Positions 24,740-35,497 of a stretch of DNA of 64,000 bases are shown piece by piece. The position numbers were made by a program, and so were the translations under genes. The stretch covers positions 50,021-114,020 of the forward strand of contig NZ_FNJI01000014.1 of the NCBI RefSeq assembly GCF_900104445.1, in the 5' to 3' direction. The notes under the pieces are model-generated. The model searched no databases and was not told where the DNA came from. It was given only the letters and a program-made list of their open reading frames with translations. How positions within the stretch are numbered: the stretch's first letter is position 1; every line of letters starts with the position of its first letter. This DNA comes from Desulforhopalus singaporensis. GTDB lineage: Bacteria; Desulfobacterota; Desulfobulbia; Desulfobulbales; Desulfocapsaceae.

Positions 24740-25930
24740 ATGTCAAAAGCAAAATTTGAAAGGACTAAGCCGCATGTCAATGTGGGTACTGTAGGACATA
24801 TTGACCATGGTAAGACCACGCTGACCGCTGCAATTACCCGCGTACTGTCAACCAAAGGACAGGCGTCATTTACCGACTTCAGTGAAATTGACAAAGCGCC
24901 GGAGGAAAAAGAGCGCGGAATCACCATCGCCACCGCGCACGTAGAGTATGAGAGCGCCAAGCGCCACTATGCCCACGTAGACTGCCCCGGCCACGCCGAC
25001 TATATCAAGAATATGATCACCGGCGCCGCGCAGATGGACGGTGCGATTCTGGTTGTTGCCGCAACAGACGGTGCCATGCCGCAGACCAGAGAGCATATCC
25101 TGCTCGCTCGTCAGGTTGGTGTACCGGCGATCGTGGTATTTCTCAACAAGTGTGATATGGTCGACGACGAAGAGCTTATCGAGTTGGTTGAGATGGAGCT
25201 TCGTGAGCTTCTTGACAGCTATGAGTTCCCAGGAGATGACATCCCGTTCATCCAGGGTTCGGCGCTGCTCGCACTTGAGAATCCAGAAGACGAGGAAAAG
25301 GCAAAATGCGTCTGGGACCTCATGGATGCAATCGACTCCTACATTCCCGAGCCCAAGCGTGACGTCGACCAGCCGTTTCTGATGCCGGTCGAGGACGTGT
25401 TCTCGATTTCAGGCCGCGGAACCGTTGCCACCGGCCGTATAGAGCGCGGGGTTATCCACGTGGGCGACGAGGTAGAGATTGTCGGTATAAGGCCGACGGC
25501 AAAAACCACCTGTACCGGGGTAGAGATGTTTCGCAAGCTGCTTGATGAAGGTCAGGCCGGTGACAACATCGGCGCTCTGCTGCGCGGTGTGAAGCGTGAG
25601 GAGATCGAGCGTGGCCAGGTTCTCGCGGCGCCCAAGTCGATCACTCCGCACACCAAGTTCAAGTGTGAGTGCTATATCCTCGGCAAAGACGAGGGTGGCC
25701 GTCATACTCCGTTCTTCAACGGCTACCGTCCGCAGTTCTACTTTAGGACCACCGACGTTACCGGCGTGGTAACACTCGCTGAAGGAGTGGAGATGGTAAT
25801 GCCTGGCGACAACATTGCCGCCGCGGTAGAGCTGATCACCCCGATCGCAATGGATGTTGGACTCCGCTTCGCTATCCGTGAAGGTGGCCGTACTGTTGGC
25901 GCCGGAGTTATAAGTGAAATTATTGCCTAA
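24740..25930 (+). CDS. tuf: elongation factor Tu (copy 2)
   Basis: This is the second EF-Tu gene (396 residues), in the str-operon position equivalent to tufA. All GTPase motifs are the same as in copy 1. The first 40 bases of the reading frame match copy 1 exactly, but many silent differences and seven amino-acid differences remain elsewhere, so gene conversion is incomplete. It is 9 bases before rpsJ, which links the str and S10 operons. Confidence 0.99.
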   Translation: MSKAKFERTKPHVNVGTVGHIDHGKTTLTAAITRVLSTKGQASFTDFSEIDKAPEEKERGITIATAHVEYESAKRHYAHVDCPGHADYIKNMITGAAQMDGAILVVAATDGAMPQTREHILLARQVGVPAIVVFLNKCDMVDDEELIELVEMELRELLDSYEFPGDDIPFIQGSALLALENPEDEEKAKCVWDLMDAIDSYIPEPKRDVDQPFLMPVEDVFSISGRGTVATGRIERGVIHVGDEVEIVGIRPTAKTTCTGVEMFRKLLDEGQAGDNIGALLRGVKREEIERGQVLAAPKSITPHTKFKCECYILGKDEGGRHTPFFNGYRPQFYFRTTDVTGVVTLAEGVEMVMPGDNIAAAVELITPIAMDVGLRFAIREGGRTVGAGVISEIIA

Positions 25931-25939
25931 AGGTGCGTA

Positions 25940-26254
25940 ATGATACCTACAGAGAAAATTCGTATCCGCTTAAAAGCGTACGACCACAAGCTGCTCGACC
26001 AATCCACCTCTGAGATCGTCGAAACAGCCAGAAGAACCGGATCAGCTGTTGCAGGACCTATTCCGCTGCCAACAACCATCAACAAATTCTGTGTTCTTCG
26101 CTCGCCTCACGTCGATAAAAAATCCCGTGAGCAGTTTGAAATGAGAACCCATCGTCGCCTTCTGGATATCCTGGAACCGACCCAGCAGACCATAGATCTG
26201 CTGATGAAGCTCGAGCTGTCCGCCGGGGTTGATGTGGAAATCAAGTTGCCTTAA
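25940..26254 (+). CDS. rpsJ: 30S ribosomal protein S10
   Basis: S10 (104 residues) is a 30S head protein and, as NusE, a partner of NusB and NusG in antitermination. It begins [19 protein letters not shown], the family signature, and the [18 protein letters not shown] loop is intact. First gene of the S10 operon. Confidence 0.99.
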   Translation: MIPTEKIRIRLKAYDHKLLDQSTSEIVETARRTGSAVAGPIPLPTTINKFCVLRSPHVDKKSREQFEMRTHRRLLDILEPTQQTIDLLMKLELSAGVDVEIKLP

Positions 26255-26295
26255 CAGGCAGTGGCTAAAAGTAAATTGAAGCATCGGGTAATATC

Positions 26296-26925
26296 ATGCC
26301 AAAATCAATGGGTATATTAGGAAAAAAAATTGGAATGACCCGCATATACGGTGAAGTAGGTCAAGCCATTCCAGTAACTGTTATAGAGGCTGGTCCCTGT
26401 AAAGTTCTTCAAGTGAAAACTGAAGCTACTGACGGGTATAATGCAATTCAGGTTGGTTTCGCCGATAAAAAGGCATCCAGGATCAACAAACCTCAGACCG
26501 GGCATTTCAATAAGTCCGGAGTTGAGGGATACTACTTCGTTCGCGAATTCAGGGTAGCTGATGACGCGGCATACGAGGTCGGTCAGGAAATCAGCATCGA
26601 CGATGTCATTAAGATCGGGGACAAAGTAGACGTACAGGGTACGAGCAAAGGCCGCGGTTTCCAGGGCGTTATTAAACGTCATGGATTTTCAGGCGGCGGA
26701 GCCGGGCACGGTTCGATGTTCCACCGCGCCCCAGGTTCAATCGGTTGCAGTGCGTATCCAGGAAGAGTCATCAAGGGCAAAAAACTTCCCGGACGCATGG
26801 GTAACGACACCGTTTTACGGAAAAATGTCGTTGTGGTTGACATTAGATCCGAAGAAAACGTCGTGCTTCTGAAAGGCCCCCTGCCCGGAGCCAAGAACGG
26901 CCTGTTGAAGATATTCACCAAATAA
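26296..26925 (+). CDS. rplC: 50S ribosomal protein L3
   Basis: L3 (209 residues) reaches into the peptidyl-transferase centre with its long loop (VQGTSKGRGFQGVIKRHGF through PGRMGNDTV). The LGKKIGMTRIYGEVGQAIPV start is typical. It is 41 bases after rpsJ with a weak ribosome binding site. Confidence 0.99.
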   Translation: MPKSMGILGKKIGMTRIYGEVGQAIPVTVIEAGPCKVLQVKTEATDGYNAIQVGFADKKASRINKPQTGHFNKSGVEGYYFVREFRVADDAAYEVGQEISIDDVIKIGDKVDVQGTSKGRGFQGVIKRHGFSGGGAGHGSMFHRAPGSIGCSAYPGRVIKGKKLPGRMGNDTVLRKNVVVVDIRSEENVVLLKGPLPGAKNGLLKIFTK

Positions 26926-26960
26926 GGATTTACCATCTGATCAGGTTCGAGGAGAATACT

Positions 26961-27584
26961 ATGTCTACTGTAAATATTGTTAACACCAAGAACGAGAGTG
27001 TTGGCGAAATAGAATTGAACGATGCGGTCTTCAACCGTGAGGTTAAGCCGTATATCCTGCACGAAGTTGTCCGCATGCAGCGGGCCGCAAAAAGAGCCGG
27101 AAACGCCTGCACCAAAACACGGGTGGAAGTAAGTGGCGGCGGCAAAAAGCCCTGGCGCCAGAAAGGTACCGGAAGAGCCAGATCCGGAACGAGAACTTCT
27201 CCATTGTGGCGAGGAGGCGGGGTCACTTTTGGACCCAAGCCGAGGGACTACGCCTTCAAGGTGAATAAAAAAGTTCGCAAGCAGGCTGTCTCCATGGCGC
27301 TGAGCGCAAGGTTTCAGGAAGGAAACCTGGTAGTTGTCGACGATTTCAATATGGATGAGATCAAGACCAAGGATTTCGTGTCGATCATGAATCTTCTGGA
27401 AATAGACAACGGCTTGATTGTGACCGACGACGCATCGGAGAATCTTGCGAAATCGTCAAGAAACGTAAACGGCTACAAAATCCTCTCTTCGGAAGGACTC
27501 AACGTTTACGACATCCTGCTTCATAAGAAAATTATTCTGGTGCAACCAGTGATAGGCAGCCTTGAAAAGAGGTTAATGGCATGA
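26961..27584 (+). CDS. rplD: 50S ribosomal protein L4
   Basis: L4 (207 residues) lines the exit tunnel with an extended loop (KPWRQKGTGRARSGTRTSP, near residues 56-74) and in gamma-proteobacteria regulates the S10 operon. The reading frame ends in ATGA, overlapping the start of rplW by four bases, so the two are translationally coupled. Confidence 0.98.
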   Translation: MSTVNIVNTKNESVGEIELNDAVFNREVKPYILHEVVRMQRAAKRAGNACTKTRVEVSGGGKKPWRQKGTGRARSGTRTSPLWRGGGVTFGPKPRDYAFKVNKKVRKQAVSMALSARFQEGNLVVVDDFNMDEIKTKDFVSIMNLLEIDNGLIVTDDASENLAKSSRNVNGYKILSSEGLNVYDILLHKKIILVQPVIGSLEKRLMA

Positions 27585-27868
27585 AAAACATCTACGGAGT
27601 ACTGCAGGGGCCTTGCCTCACTGAAAAGGCTGCACTGCAACAGGAAGAAGATGGGAAGGTAGTTTTCAAGGTCCATCCCAAGGCGAACAAGATTGAAATC
27701 AAGAAGGCGGTGGAGGTTATGTTCAACGTCAAGGTCAAGGACGTCAAGACCGCCTCGATTCACGGGAAGAAGAAAAGGGTAGGAAAAACAGTCGGCTTTA
27801 CCAGTGATTGGAAGAAGGCCTATGTTACCTTGGCAGAAGGACAGATCAATTTTGCGGATGAACTGTAA
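27581..27868 (+). CDS. rplW: 50S ribosomal protein L23
   Basis: L23 (95 residues) sits at the tunnel exit and docks trigger factor and SRP. It begins KNIYGVLQGPCLTEKAALQ and has the KIEIKKAVEVMFNVKVKDV core. Its ATG overlaps the rplD stop codon. Confidence 0.98.
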   Translation: MKNIYGVLQGPCLTEKAALQQEEDGKVVFKVHPKANKIEIKKAVEVMFNVKVKDVKTASIHGKKKRVGKTVGFTSDWKKAYVTLAEGQINFADEL

Positions 27869-27950
27869 GGTCTCTGCGAACCGGTTTATCAACCTTCAGC
27901 ACACTGTACGATTCTATCAAATAAAATAATGATGGAGCGATTGGGAAATC

Positions 27951-28772
27951 ATGGCTATTAAAGTATACAAACCAACATCACCTGGAAAGCGACAGCATGT
28001 CTCCATTAAAAATGCAGACCTGTCCAAAAAAGGGCCGGAAAAGAGCCTGATTGTAAGCCTTAACAAATCCGGGGGAAGAAATAATTACGGAAGGATAACT
28101 TCTCGCCACATCGGTGGAGGCCACAAACGGAAATACCGTATTATCGACTTCAAGCGCAACAAGGTCGATATCGACGCAAAAGTTGTCGCCATCGAGTATG
28201 ATCCGAACCGTTCTGCCAACATAGCTCTACTGAGCTATAAAGACGGGGAGAAAAGGTACATTCTGTCACCCGACGGGGTTACTGTCGGAGACACCATCGT
28301 GGCCGGGAACAACGTCGACATTCAGCCGGGCAACTGTCTGCCGCTGGCTAACATCCCGCTGGGAACGATTATCCATAACATCGAGATGAAAATCGGCAAG
28401 GGTGCTCAGCTGGTCCGCAGCGCCGGAGCCGCAGCCCAGCTCATGGCCAAGGAAGGGAGTTACGTTCTGGTGAGACTTCCCTCAGGTGAGGTCAGAAAAT
28501 TCAACAACAGCTGCCGGGCCTGTATAGGCCAGGTCGGCAACCGGGAACATGAAAGCCAGAAGCTTGGAAAAGCCGGCCGTAACCGGTGGAAGGGACGCCG
28601 TCCCCATGTCAGGGGCGTTGCGATGAACCCTGTCGATCACCCGATGGGTGGTGGTGAGGGCCGCAGCTCAGGTGGACGCCATCCCTGCAGTCCCTGGGGT
28701 GTACCAACCAAAGGGTACAAGACCAGGACAAAGAAGGCTTCTGACAAGCTGATTGTCAAGAAGAGATCCTAA
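27951..28772 (+). CDS. rplB: 50S ribosomal protein L2
   Basis: L2 (273 residues) joins the subunits and supports peptidyl transfer. The C-terminal [18 protein letters not shown] (about residues 224-241) contains the conserved His near the active centre. The [19 protein letters not shown] segment near residue 50 is intact. Confidence 0.99.
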   Translation: MAIKVYKPTSPGKRQHVSIKNADLSKKGPEKSLIVSLNKSGGRNNYGRITSRHIGGGHKRKYRIIDFKRNKVDIDAKVVAIEYDPNRSANIALLSYKDGEKRYILSPDGVTVGDTIVAGNNVDIQPGNCLPLANIPLGTIIHNIEMKIGKGAQLVRSAGAAAQLMAKEGSYVLVRLPSGEVRKFNNSCRACIGQVGNREHESQKLGKAGRNRWKGRRPHVRGVAMNPVDHPMGGGEGRSSGGRHPCSPWGVPTKGYKTRTKKASDKLIVKKRS

Positions 28773-28789
28773 GTTAAAAGGAGTTAGTA

Positions 28790-29065
28790 ATGGCACGCTC
28801 AATTAAAAAAGGTCCTTTCATTGATGATCACCTTCAAGAGAAAGTGACGAACGCTATTGAAAGCGGATCAAGAAAAGTTATTAAGACCTGGTCGAGAAGG
28901 TCGGATATAAGTCCTGAGATGGTTGGACTCACCTTTGCGGTACACAACGGTAACAAATTCATCCCGGTATTTGTAACTGAGAACATGGTCGGTCACAAAC
29001 TCGGCGAATTCGCGCCGACGAGGACATACTACGGCCACGCTTCAGACAAAAAGGGCAAAAGATAA
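28790..29065 (+). CDS. rpsS: 30S ribosomal protein S19
   Basis: S19 (91 residues) binds S13 and 16S rRNA in the 30S head. It starts [15 protein letters not shown] and includes [25 protein letters not shown] precedes its ATG by a normal distance. Confidence 0.99.
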   Translation: MARSIKKGPFIDDHLQEKVTNAIESGSRKVIKTWSRRSDISPEMVGLTFAVHNGNKFIPVFVTENMVGHKLGEFAPTRTYYGHASDKKGKR

Positions 29066-29111
29066 GCGGAAACCTTGATGGGTTTCTCAGGATTTATCAG
29101 GAGTTGAGACT

Positions 29112-29444
29112 ATGGAAGCCAAAGCCGTAGGAAGATACATTAGGATTTCGCCACAGAAGGCGCGACTGGTTGCCGATGTGGTCAGGGGCATGGGCGTTGA
29201 TCAAGCGATCAACACCTTGCGCTTCATGCCGAAAAAGGGCGCTGGAATTATAAAGAATATTATCGAATCGGCCGTCGCAAACGCGACCCAGAACGAGGCG
29301 GCGGATGTTGATAACCTGTTTGTGAAGAAAATCTTCATAGATGGTGGGCCTTCCCTTAAGCGGATTCGTCCAAGGGCACAGGGCCGGGCTACAGGGATAA
29401 TCAAAAGAACGAGTCATATCACTGTAGTTCTGGATGAAAACTGA
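29112..29444 (+). CDS. rplV: 50S ribosomal protein L22
   Basis: L22 (110 residues) has the tunnel-lining beta-hairpin ([18 protein letters not shown], near residues 84-101), where macrolide-resistance changes occur in other species. The hairpin here is full length. [19 protein letters not shown] is the family start. Confidence 0.99.
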   Translation: MEAKAVGRYIRISPQKARLVADVVRGMGVDQAINTLRFMPKKGAGIIKNIIESAVANATQNEAADVDNLFVKKIFIDGGPSLKRIRPRAQGRATGIIKRTSHITVVLDEN

Positions 29445-29515
29445 TCTGCTGCTGAAATTAAAGCGCAGACCGTTTGATAAACTTTATTGAACAATGAATT
29501 TGTTGGAGGACTGTT

Positions 29516-30166
29516 TTGGGGCAGAAGGTTAATCCACACGGACTGAGACTGAACATTACCCGGACATGGGATTCGATCTGGTATGCTGATAAGGAGTACC
29601 CGGCATTTTTGATCGAAGATCAGAAGCTGAAAAAGTTTCTTAAAAAGCGACTGCAGCACGCCGGGCTTGCCAAAATAAAGATCGAGCGTACCGGAGATCA
29701 GGTAAGGATCAAGCTGTTCACGGCACGGCCCGGGATCGTAATCGGGAAAAAAGGCGCAGAGATCGAGATCCTTAAAAGGGATCTGGAAAATCTGATTTCC
29801 AGGAAAGTTACCCTGGATATTCAAGAGGTTCGCCGTCCAGAAGCCGACGCACAGCTGGTAGCGGAGAATATTGCTCAGCAACTGGTACGCCGCGTGGCTT
29901 TTCGCCGGGCAATGAAAAAGGCGGTCAGTTCCGCGTTGCGCTTCGGGGTACAGGGAATAAAGATCTCCTGTTCCGGTCGTCTTGGCGGTGCCGAAATGTC
30001 CAGGTGCGAATGGGTTCGGGAAGGACGCGTACCGTTGCATACCTTGAGGGCTGACGTCGATTACGCGCTGGCCGAAGCGAACACCACCTACGGGATTATC
30101 GGTGTCAAGGTCTGGATATTCAACGGGGAAGTACTCAGCGAAGATGATGCTGTTGCTGCGCAGTAA
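29516..30166 (+). CDS. rpsC: 30S ribosomal protein S3
   Basis: S3 (216 residues) lies at the mRNA entry and has helicase activity with S4 and S5. It starts at TTG 29516, after TTGGAGGA, giving the family start [15 protein letters not shown] domain with IGKKGAEIE lies near residue 76. Confidence 0.98.
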   Translation: MGQKVNPHGLRLNITRTWDSIWYADKEYPAFLIEDQKLKKFLKKRLQHAGLAKIKIERTGDQVRIKLFTARPGIVIGKKGAEIEILKRDLENLISRKVTLDIQEVRRPEADAQLVAENIAQQLVRRVAFRRAMKKAVSSALRFGVQGIKISCSGRLGGAEMSRCEWVREGRVPLHTLRADVDYALAEANTTYGIIGVKVWIFNGEVLSEDDAVAAQ

Positions 30167-30208
30167 GTGCAGCGCTGATATGTGCCATTTTTTATATGGA
30201 GTTATTAA

Positions 30209-30625
30209 ATGTTAAGTCCTAAGAAGGTTAAACATAGAAAAGTATTCAAAGGCCGGATGAAGGGAGCTGCGCAAAGGGGCTGCTCAATTTCATTTGGTGA
30301 TTACGCTCTCAAGGCGACCTGTTGCGGTTACATGAGCAATCAACAGATTGAAGCCGCTCGTATCACCATAAACAGGACCATGAAGAGGGGTGGAAAGGTG
30401 TGGATCAGGGTGTTCCCTGATAAACCGCTCACCAAAAAGCCAGCTGAGACCAGGATGGGTAAAGGTAAAGGTAGCCCCGAATCGTGGGTGGCGGTTATCA
30501 AGCCTGGGACCATCCTTTACGAAATTACCGGGGTAAGCGAGGAAATCGCAGTTAAAGCCTTGAGCCTTGCCGGAGCCAAGCTGCCTTTCTCTACAAAAGT
30601 AATAACCAAGAGGAACACGCTATGA
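30209..30625 (+). CDS. rplP: 50S ribosomal protein L16
   Basis: L16 (138 residues) helps position A-site tRNA. It starts [17 protein letters not shown] and has the conserved [18 protein letters not shown] loop near residue 77. It overlaps rpmC by four bases (ATGA). Confidence 0.99.
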   Translation: MLSPKKVKHRKVFKGRMKGAAQRGCSISFGDYALKATCCGYMSNQQIEAARITINRTMKRGGKVWIRVFPDKPLTKKPAETRMGKGKGSPESWVAVIKPGTILYEITGVSEEIAVKALSLAGAKLPFSTKVITKRNTL

Positions 30626-30810
30626 AACCGGAAGAAATAAGAAACTTATCTGCAGAGGAAATCGATAAAATGCTGCAGGACCTGAGAGAGGAGTATGGGA
30701 ATCTTTCTTTTCAACATAAGATCCGTCCTCTCGAAGACACCTCGAAACTGAAGAAAATTAGAAAAGATATTGCTAGGATCGAGACCATAAAGAGACAGTC
30801 CGTCAACTGA
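30622..30810 (+). CDS. rpmC: 50S ribosomal protein L29
   Basis: L29 (62 residues) lies at the tunnel exit next to L23. The two-helix form, with [20 protein letters not shown] and [13 protein letters not shown], is standard. Its start overlaps the rplP stop. Confidence 0.97.
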   Translation: MKPEEIRNLSAEEIDKMLQDLREEYGNLSFQHKIRPLEDTSKLKKIRKDIARIETIKRQSVN

Positions 30811-30873
30811 GCACCGGTATACAATTAACGCAGTATGGTCTGGTTCTAAAAAACATCACTATTTGATTAAATT

Positions 30874-31134
30874 ATGAGTGAAATAAACAAATCTAGAAAG
30901 ACAAGAACCGGTTCTGTTGTCAGCAACAGGATGGAAAAGAGTGTCGTGGTTCGGGTAGAACGCAAGGTACGCCATAAGCTTTATGGAAAATTCGTAAAAA
31001 CCTGCGTGAAATACCTGGCGGACGATCCGGAAAACCGTTGCAACATTGGCGATACCGTTCTCATAGAAGAGTGTCGGCCTCTTAGCAAAAGAAAAAGGTG
31101 GCGGGTTAAAACAATTCTGGAGCAGGCCGTTTAA
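30874..31134 (+). CDS. rpsQ: 50S-cluster 30S ribosomal protein S17
   Basis: S17 (86 residues) is an early-binding 30S protein with an OB fold. [20 protein letters not shown] is the family signature. The 63-base gap after rpmC is the widest in this part of the operon. Confidence 0.98.
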   Translation: MSEINKSRKTRTGSVVSNRMEKSVVVRVERKVRHKLYGKFVKTCVKYLADDPENRCNIGDTVLIEECRPLSKRKRWRVKTILEQAV

Positions 31135-31193
31135 TAATCTGGCTAAATGGCACGGCACAACTAGATGTTTCAGATGAAGAATCGGGTGAGATT

Positions 31194-31562
31194 ATGATAC
31201 AAACAGAAACAGTACTCAATGTTGCTGATAACTCCGGAGCGAAAAAAGTGCTTTGCATTCGTGTTCTCGGGGGTACAGGTAAACGATACGCATCCATCGG
31301 TGACGTCATTGTCGTCACGGTCAAGGAGGCGTTGCCAAACGCAAAGGTAAAAAAAGGTGACGTCATGAAGGCAGTTATCGTTCGCACCGCTAAGGAGATG
31401 AAGCGGATGGACGATACCTGGGTGAAATTCGACGATAATGCAGCGGTAATGCTGGCTGCTTCCGGTGAGCCCGTTGGGACCCGTATCTTTGGGCCGGTTG
31501 CAAGGGAACTGCGCAACCAGGGGTTCATGAAAATTATATCGCTGGCACCTGAAGCACTTTAA
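31194..31562 (+). CDS. rplN: 50S ribosomal protein L14
   Basis: L14 (122 residues) forms intersubunit bridges and is the target of the silencing factor RsfS. It starts [19 protein letters not shown]; the [20 protein letters not shown] end is complete. It heads the spc operon in E. coli; no promoter is obvious in the 59-base gap here. Confidence 0.99.
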   Translation: MIQTETVLNVADNSGAKKVLCIRVLGGTGKRYASIGDVIVVTVKEALPNAKVKKGDVMKAVIVRTAKEMKRMDDTWVKFDDNAAVMLAASGEPVGTRIFGPVARELRNQGFMKIISLAPEAL

Positions 31563-31616
31563 CGAGAATGTGTGCCAGAGTGGCGATAGATTCATTGATT
31601 GGATAAAGGTATAGCA

Positions 31617-31949
31617 ATGAAACAGGGTAAAACATACCTGAAAAAAGATGATCAGGTTGAAGTAATTGCCGGAAAAGACAAAGGCAGGGTTGGAAAGGTA
31701 CTCCGAGTCCTTCGCGATCAAGACAAGGCAGTGGTTGAGCGCATTAACATGATCAAGCGGCACACCAAACCGCAGGAAATGAACCAGCAGGGACAGATCG
31801 TAGAGAAAGAAGCTCCTATTCACGTTTCCAATCTTCAACTTATCTGTCCAGAGTGCACTAAGACTGGTCGCATAGGAAAAAAGATCCTCGAGGATGGCAC
31901 AAAAGTACGTTTTTGTAAGAGTTGTGGCGAATCCATCGAGAGTAAATGA
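31617..31949 (+). CDS. rplX: 50S ribosomal protein L24
   Basis: L24 (110 residues) starts 50S assembly. The KOW motif is at [22 protein letters not shown] 31617 is used because AAAGG is seven bases upstream; a TTG at 31599 has no site. The C-terminus has two CxxC knuckles (CPEC near residue 79, CKSC near 101) that look like a zinc ribbon, which the E. coli protein lacks. Confidence 0.97.
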   Translation: MKQGKTYLKKDDQVEVIAGKDKGRVGKVLRVLRDQDKAVVERINMIKRHTKPQEMNQQGQIVEKEAPIHVSNLQLICPECTKTGRIGKKILEDGTKVRFCKSCGESIESK

Positions 31950-31982
31950 TAGATTGTCAACTACGATACGCTAGGAGTTATC

Positions 31983-32522
31983 ATGGGTGCGCTTAAAGAT
32001 ATGTATGAGAATGAGTGTGTAGCTGCACTCAAAGAGGAATTTGGCTATGAGAATGCCATGGAAATTCCTCGAGTGAAAAAGATTGTATTGAACATGGGCT
32101 TGGGTGAAGCCGTTCAGAACCCGAAAATAGTTGAAGGGGCTGCCCAGGAGCTGACCCTGATCGCTGGTCAAAAGGCGGTCATAACCAAGGCAAAGAAGTC
32201 GATCGCTACTTTTAAGCTTCGTGAGGGAATGCCTATTGGGGCGCGGGTAACCCTTAGGGGCGAAAAGATGTACGATTTTCTGAGCAAACTTGTTAACATC
32301 GCACTGCCCCGCGTACGCGACTTCCGCGGATTATCCCCAAAGGGTTTCGACGGCAGGGGTAATTATTCGATGGGTGTAGCGGAACAGATCATTTTCCCCG
32401 AGATCGACTACGATAAAATTGATAAGATTAAAGGGTTGAACATCACCATCGTTACCTCGGCATCTTCCGATAAGGAAGGACGATTCCTTCTGGGAAAACT
32501 CGGGATGCCTTTTAAAAAATAG
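31983..32522 (+). CDS. rplE: 50S ribosomal protein L5
   Basis: L5 (179 residues) binds 5S rRNA and contacts P-site t[40 protein letters not shown] and [17 protein letters not shown] are family signatures, all intact. Confidence 0.99.
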   Translation: MGALKDMYENECVAALKEEFGYENAMEIPRVKKIVLNMGLGEAVQNPKIVEGAAQELTLIAGQKAVITKAKKSIATFKLREGMPIGARVTLRGEKMYDFLSKLVNIALPRVRDFRGLSPKGFDGRGNYSMGVAEQIIFPEIDYDKIDKIKGLNITIVTSASSDKEGRFLLGKLGMPFKK

Positions 32523-32568
32523 ATAACATCCAGAACATAATTTTAATAGAGAGAATTTGGAGGTCGGT

Positions 32569-32754
32569 TTGGCTAAGAAATCCATAATTGCAAAAGCACA
32601 ACGCAAACCAAAATTCGCGGTGCGTAAATACAACAGGTGTCCTCTTTGTGGACGTCCCAGAGCCTTTATCAGAAAATTTGGTGTTTGCAGAATATGCTTC
32701 CGTAAACTGGCGTCCAGCGGAGAAATCACCGGGGTTACCAAATCAAGCTGGTAA
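32569..32754 (+). CDS. rpsZ: 30S ribosomal protein S14, type Z (zinc-binding)
   Basis: S14 (61 residues) is the short zinc form, with CPLC near residue 24 and CRIC near 40. The start is TTG 32569, five bases after GGAGG (32559-32563), giving [16 protein letters not shown] four-residue longer version of the frame would start before the binding site and is rejected. Many bacteria carry the longer, zinc-free form instead. Confidence 0.98.
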   Translation: MAKKSIIAKAQRKPKFAVRKYNRCPLCGRPRAFIRKFGVCRICFRKLASSGEITGVTKSSW

Positions 32755-32811
32755 GGTTCTATCTCTGTTAGATTTTTAGTTTACTACTTTGAAAAATAAG
32801 GAGTGTTCGCT

Positions 32812-33210
32812 ATGTCAATGAGCGATCCCCTGGCAGACATGCTGACCAGGATAAGAAATGCAGTAATGGCAAGATACGATTCTGTTGAGATGCCCAATTC
32901 CTCGATCAAGGCCGATGTCGCTCGTGTACTTAAAGAGGAAGGGTACATTTCCGACTTCACCGTTCGTGAGGGTAATGTACAGGGTGTGATTAAAATCGAT
33001 CTTAAATACGGACCCGAAAACGAATCTGTTATCAGTGGAATCAAGCGAATCAGCAAGCCCGGATTGCGTAAGTACTCCAAGGCAGACGCAATTCCTGAAG
33101 TACTGAACGGGCTTGGGATCGCAATAATTTCCACCTCAAAGGGTGTTGTCACCGACAAGAAGGCCCGCGAACTGAACGCAGGTGGGGAAATAATTTGTGA
33201 GGTCTGGTAG
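32812..33210 (+). CDS. rpsH: 30S ribosomal protein S8
   Basis: S8 (132 residues) binds the centre of 16S rRNA and in E. coli represses the spc operon. ATG 32812 is chosen because AAGGAG (32798-32803) is eight bases upstream; the product starts [17 protein letters not shown]. The C-terminal [19 protein letters not shown] is the family signature. Confidence 0.98.
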   Translation: MSMSDPLADMLTRIRNAVMARYDSVEMPNSSIKADVARVLKEEGYISDFTVREGNVQGVIKIDLKYGPENESVISGIKRISKPGLRKYSKADAIPEVLNGLGIAIISTSKGVVTDKKARELNAGGEIICEVW

Positions 33211-33233
33211 ACCCGAGGATAACGGAGGAAAGT

Positions 33234-33773
33234 ATGTCTCGAATAGGTAAACAGCCCATTCCGGTTCCAGCCGGAGTGACGGTGGATCTGAAGGGTCAGC
33301 AGATTACGGTTAAAGGTACCAAGGGTACTCTGCAGCGTCAGATCGTTGATGAAATCGAAGTTGTCCTTGGTGACGGCGTCATCGAAGTAAAAAACCGGGA
33401 AGAAAGTACCCGAGTCAACGCCTTCCGGGGAATGAGCCGCAGTCTCATCAACAACATGGTTGTTGGTGTTGCCGAAGGGTTCAAGAAAGTTCTGGTAATA
33501 GAAGGTGTCGGATATAAAGCCAGTGCCAGCGGGTCCAAGCTCACGCTCAACGTCGGCTATTCCAATCCGGTTGATTTTGAGGTTCCCAAAGAGGTTGCCG
33601 CCTCGGTTGAGGGGAACAATAAAATCGTGCTCGAATCAATCGATAAAGAGCTGGTGGGACTGGTTGCGGCCAAAATCCGTCAGATTAGAAAGCCTGAACC
33701 ATACAAGGGCAAAGGGATTCGTTACGAAGACGAACACATTGTCCGTAAGGTCGGTAAAGCTGGCGGCGCTTAA
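33234..33773 (+). CDS. rplF: 50S ribosomal protein L6
   Basis: L6 (179 residues) is a two-domain protein near the factor-binding site. It starts SRIGKQPIPVPAGVTVDLK and has the C-terminal EPYKGKGIRYEDEHIVRKVGK motif. Confidence 0.99.
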   Translation: MSRIGKQPIPVPAGVTVDLKGQQITVKGTKGTLQRQIVDEIEVVLGDGVIEVKNREESTRVNAFRGMSRSLINNMVVGVAEGFKKVLVIEGVGYKASASGSKLTLNVGYSNPVDFEVPKEVAASVEGNNKIVLESIDKELVGLVAAKIRQIRKPEPYKGKGIRYEDEHIVRKVGKAGGA

Positions 33774-33819
33774 GAACGTTAAAATGCCTTCGGGCTTTAA
33801 AAGCAAATGGTAAACAGTA

Positions 33820-34185
33820 ATGGCTAGAAAAAATCCAAACACGGTTGCTAGGGAAAAACGTGTCCGCAGAATCAGAAAGAAAATCACCGGCACGAGCGAG
33901 CGGCCTCGCCTCAGAGTATTTAAAAGCAACAAGCATATCTATGCCCAGATAATCGACGATAGCGCAGGCAAAACCTTGGTATCAATGTCGACCATAGACA
34001 AGGAGTTCGAGCCGGGCGAGGAAAAAGGTAAGGCATCGCTGGCCAAAAAAGTCGGTGAACTTCTTGCTACTCGTGCCAAGGCAGCAGGAATTACGAAGGT
34101 AATATTTGACCGTGGCGGTTGTCTGTATCACGGCAGAGTAAAATCGCTTTCCGAGGGTGCTCGGGAAGGTGGACTTGAATTTTAA
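33820..34185 (+). CDS. rplR: 50S ribosomal protein L18
   Basis: L18 (121 residues) binds 5S rRNA with L5. The basic N-terminus ([20 protein letters not shown]) and [23 protein letters not shown] end are typical. Confidence 0.99.
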   Translation: MARKNPNTVAREKRVRRIRKKITGTSERPRLRVFKSNKHIYAQIIDDSAGKTLVSMSTIDKEFEPGEEKGKASLAKKVGELLATRAKAAGITKVIFDRGGCLYHGRVKSLSEGAREGGLEF

Positions 34186-34212
34186 TGATTTTTAATATAA
34201 CGGGGGTGTCCC

Positions 34213-34725
34213 TTGTCTGATTTCAAACGTTCCAAAAGTGCGGCTACTGAGGAGCTGATCGAGAAAATAGTTTTTATTAATCGCGTTGCCAAAGTTGTTA
34301 AGGGTGGTCGCCGATTCAGCTTTTCTGCGATTGTAGTCGTCGGTGATGGTAAAGGAAAGGTTGGTTACGGTCTCGGAAAAGCAAACCAGGTACCGGAGGC
34401 GATTAGAAAGGGTGTGGAGAAGGCAAGAAAGGCCATGTTCACCGTCGCTCTTACTGAAACCTCTATTCCCCATCAGGTAACAGGTCGTTTTGGTGCAGGG
34501 AAGGTCCTGCTCAAGCCGGCGTCGGCTGGTACAGGTCTTATTGCCGGTGGACCGGTGCGTGCGGTTCTCGAGGCTGCAGGTGTTTCAAACATCCTCACCA
34601 AATGCCTGGGCTCCCACAATCCGCACAATATGGTCAAGGCGACTATCACCGGATTGAAAGAACTCAGATCCGCCCAGACAATTGCCGATTTGCGTGGAAA
34701 AAAAGTAGAAGAAATTACAGCATAA
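34213..34725 (+). CDS. rpsE: 30S ribosomal protein S5
   Basis: S5 (170 residues) acts in accuracy and mRNA unwinding. It starts at TTG 34213 a few bases after [24 protein letters not shown] and [14 protein letters not shown] are family motifs; the C-terminal domain is complete. Confidence 0.98.
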   Translation: MSDFKRSKSAATEELIEKIVFINRVAKVVKGGRRFSFSAIVVVGDGKGKVGYGLGKANQVPEAIRKGVEKARKAMFTVALTETSIPHQVTGRFGAGKVLLKPASAGTGLIAGGPVRAVLEAAGVSNILTKCLGSHNPHNMVKATITGLKELRSAQTIADLRGKKVEEITA

Positions 34726-34798
34726 TTACAGCTATTGATTTGTGGTCCGCCACTGTGCTGAACAGTACTGACTAACATAAGAAAAAAGAAGGTAGCAA

Positions 34799-34981
34799 AT
34801 GGCCGAGACAATTACATTTACCCTGGTTAAAAGCGGCATTGGAAGCACCAAGAAGATTAATGCTACTTTAACAGGGCTTGGGCTTACCAAAATGAATAAG
34901 ACTGTCACCAGAAAGGATACCCCGGAGCTTCGCGGAATGCTGAGTAAGGTGGCGCATCTTGTACGTATAGAGGAGATATAG
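34799..34981 (+). CDS. rpmD: 50S ribosomal protein L30
   Basis: L30 (60 residues) reads AETITFTLVKSGIGSTKKIN and ends LVRIEEI. It is a single-domain protein of normal length, one base before rplO. Not all bacteria carry L30. Confidence 0.98.
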   Translation: MAETITFTLVKSGIGSTKKINATLTGLGLTKMNKTVTRKDTPELRGMLSKVAHLVRIEEI

Positions 34982-34982
34982 C

Positions 34983-35426
34983 ATGTTGACTTTAGCAAAC
35001 CTTTCTCCGAAAGCCGGATCTACCAAGCAGCCGAAGAGACTTGGCCGCGGACCAGGTAGCGGGCATGGGAAAACTGCAGGAAGAGGTCACAAAGGATATA
35101 AATCGAGGTCGGGATCAGGCGTGAAGCCGGGTTTTGAAGGCGGCCAGATGCCGCTGCAGAGAAGGTTGCCCAAGAGAGGGTTCAATAACGTATTCAAAAA
35201 GGAATATGCGCTTATTTCTCTGGAGCAGCTTGACCGATTTGAAGCCGACGCCACTGTAACGGTCGACACCCTGATCGAGGCCGGTCTTGTAAAGAAAAAC
35301 AGCCTGGTCAAAGTACTTGCAAACGGTGAGATCACCAAGGCGATCAAGATCAAGGTCGATAAGCTTTCAAAATCGGCCCAGGCCAAGATTGAAGCTGCAG
35401 GTGGAACCGTACTGACCGAAGAATAA
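34983..35426 (+). CDS. rplO: 50S ribosomal protein L15
   Basis: L15 (147 residues) has the Gly/Lys-rich N-terminal extension (RLGRGPGSGHGKTAGRGHKG) and PGFEGGQMPLQRRLPKRGF. It lies before secY as in nearly all bacteria. Confidence 0.99.
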   Translation: MLTLANLSPKAGSTKQPKRLGRGPGSGHGKTAGRGHKGYKSRSGSGVKPGFEGGQMPLQRRLPKRGFNNVFKKEYALISLEQLDRFEADATVTVDTLIEAGLVKKNSLVKVLANGEITKAIKIKVDKLSKSAQAKIEAAGGTVLTEE

Positions 35427-35497
35427 AGCGTTAGCACTGAATGGCGCCCCGAGAGGCCATAAGGTTAAATTCTTAGAACTGTAAGTAGGTATCAATA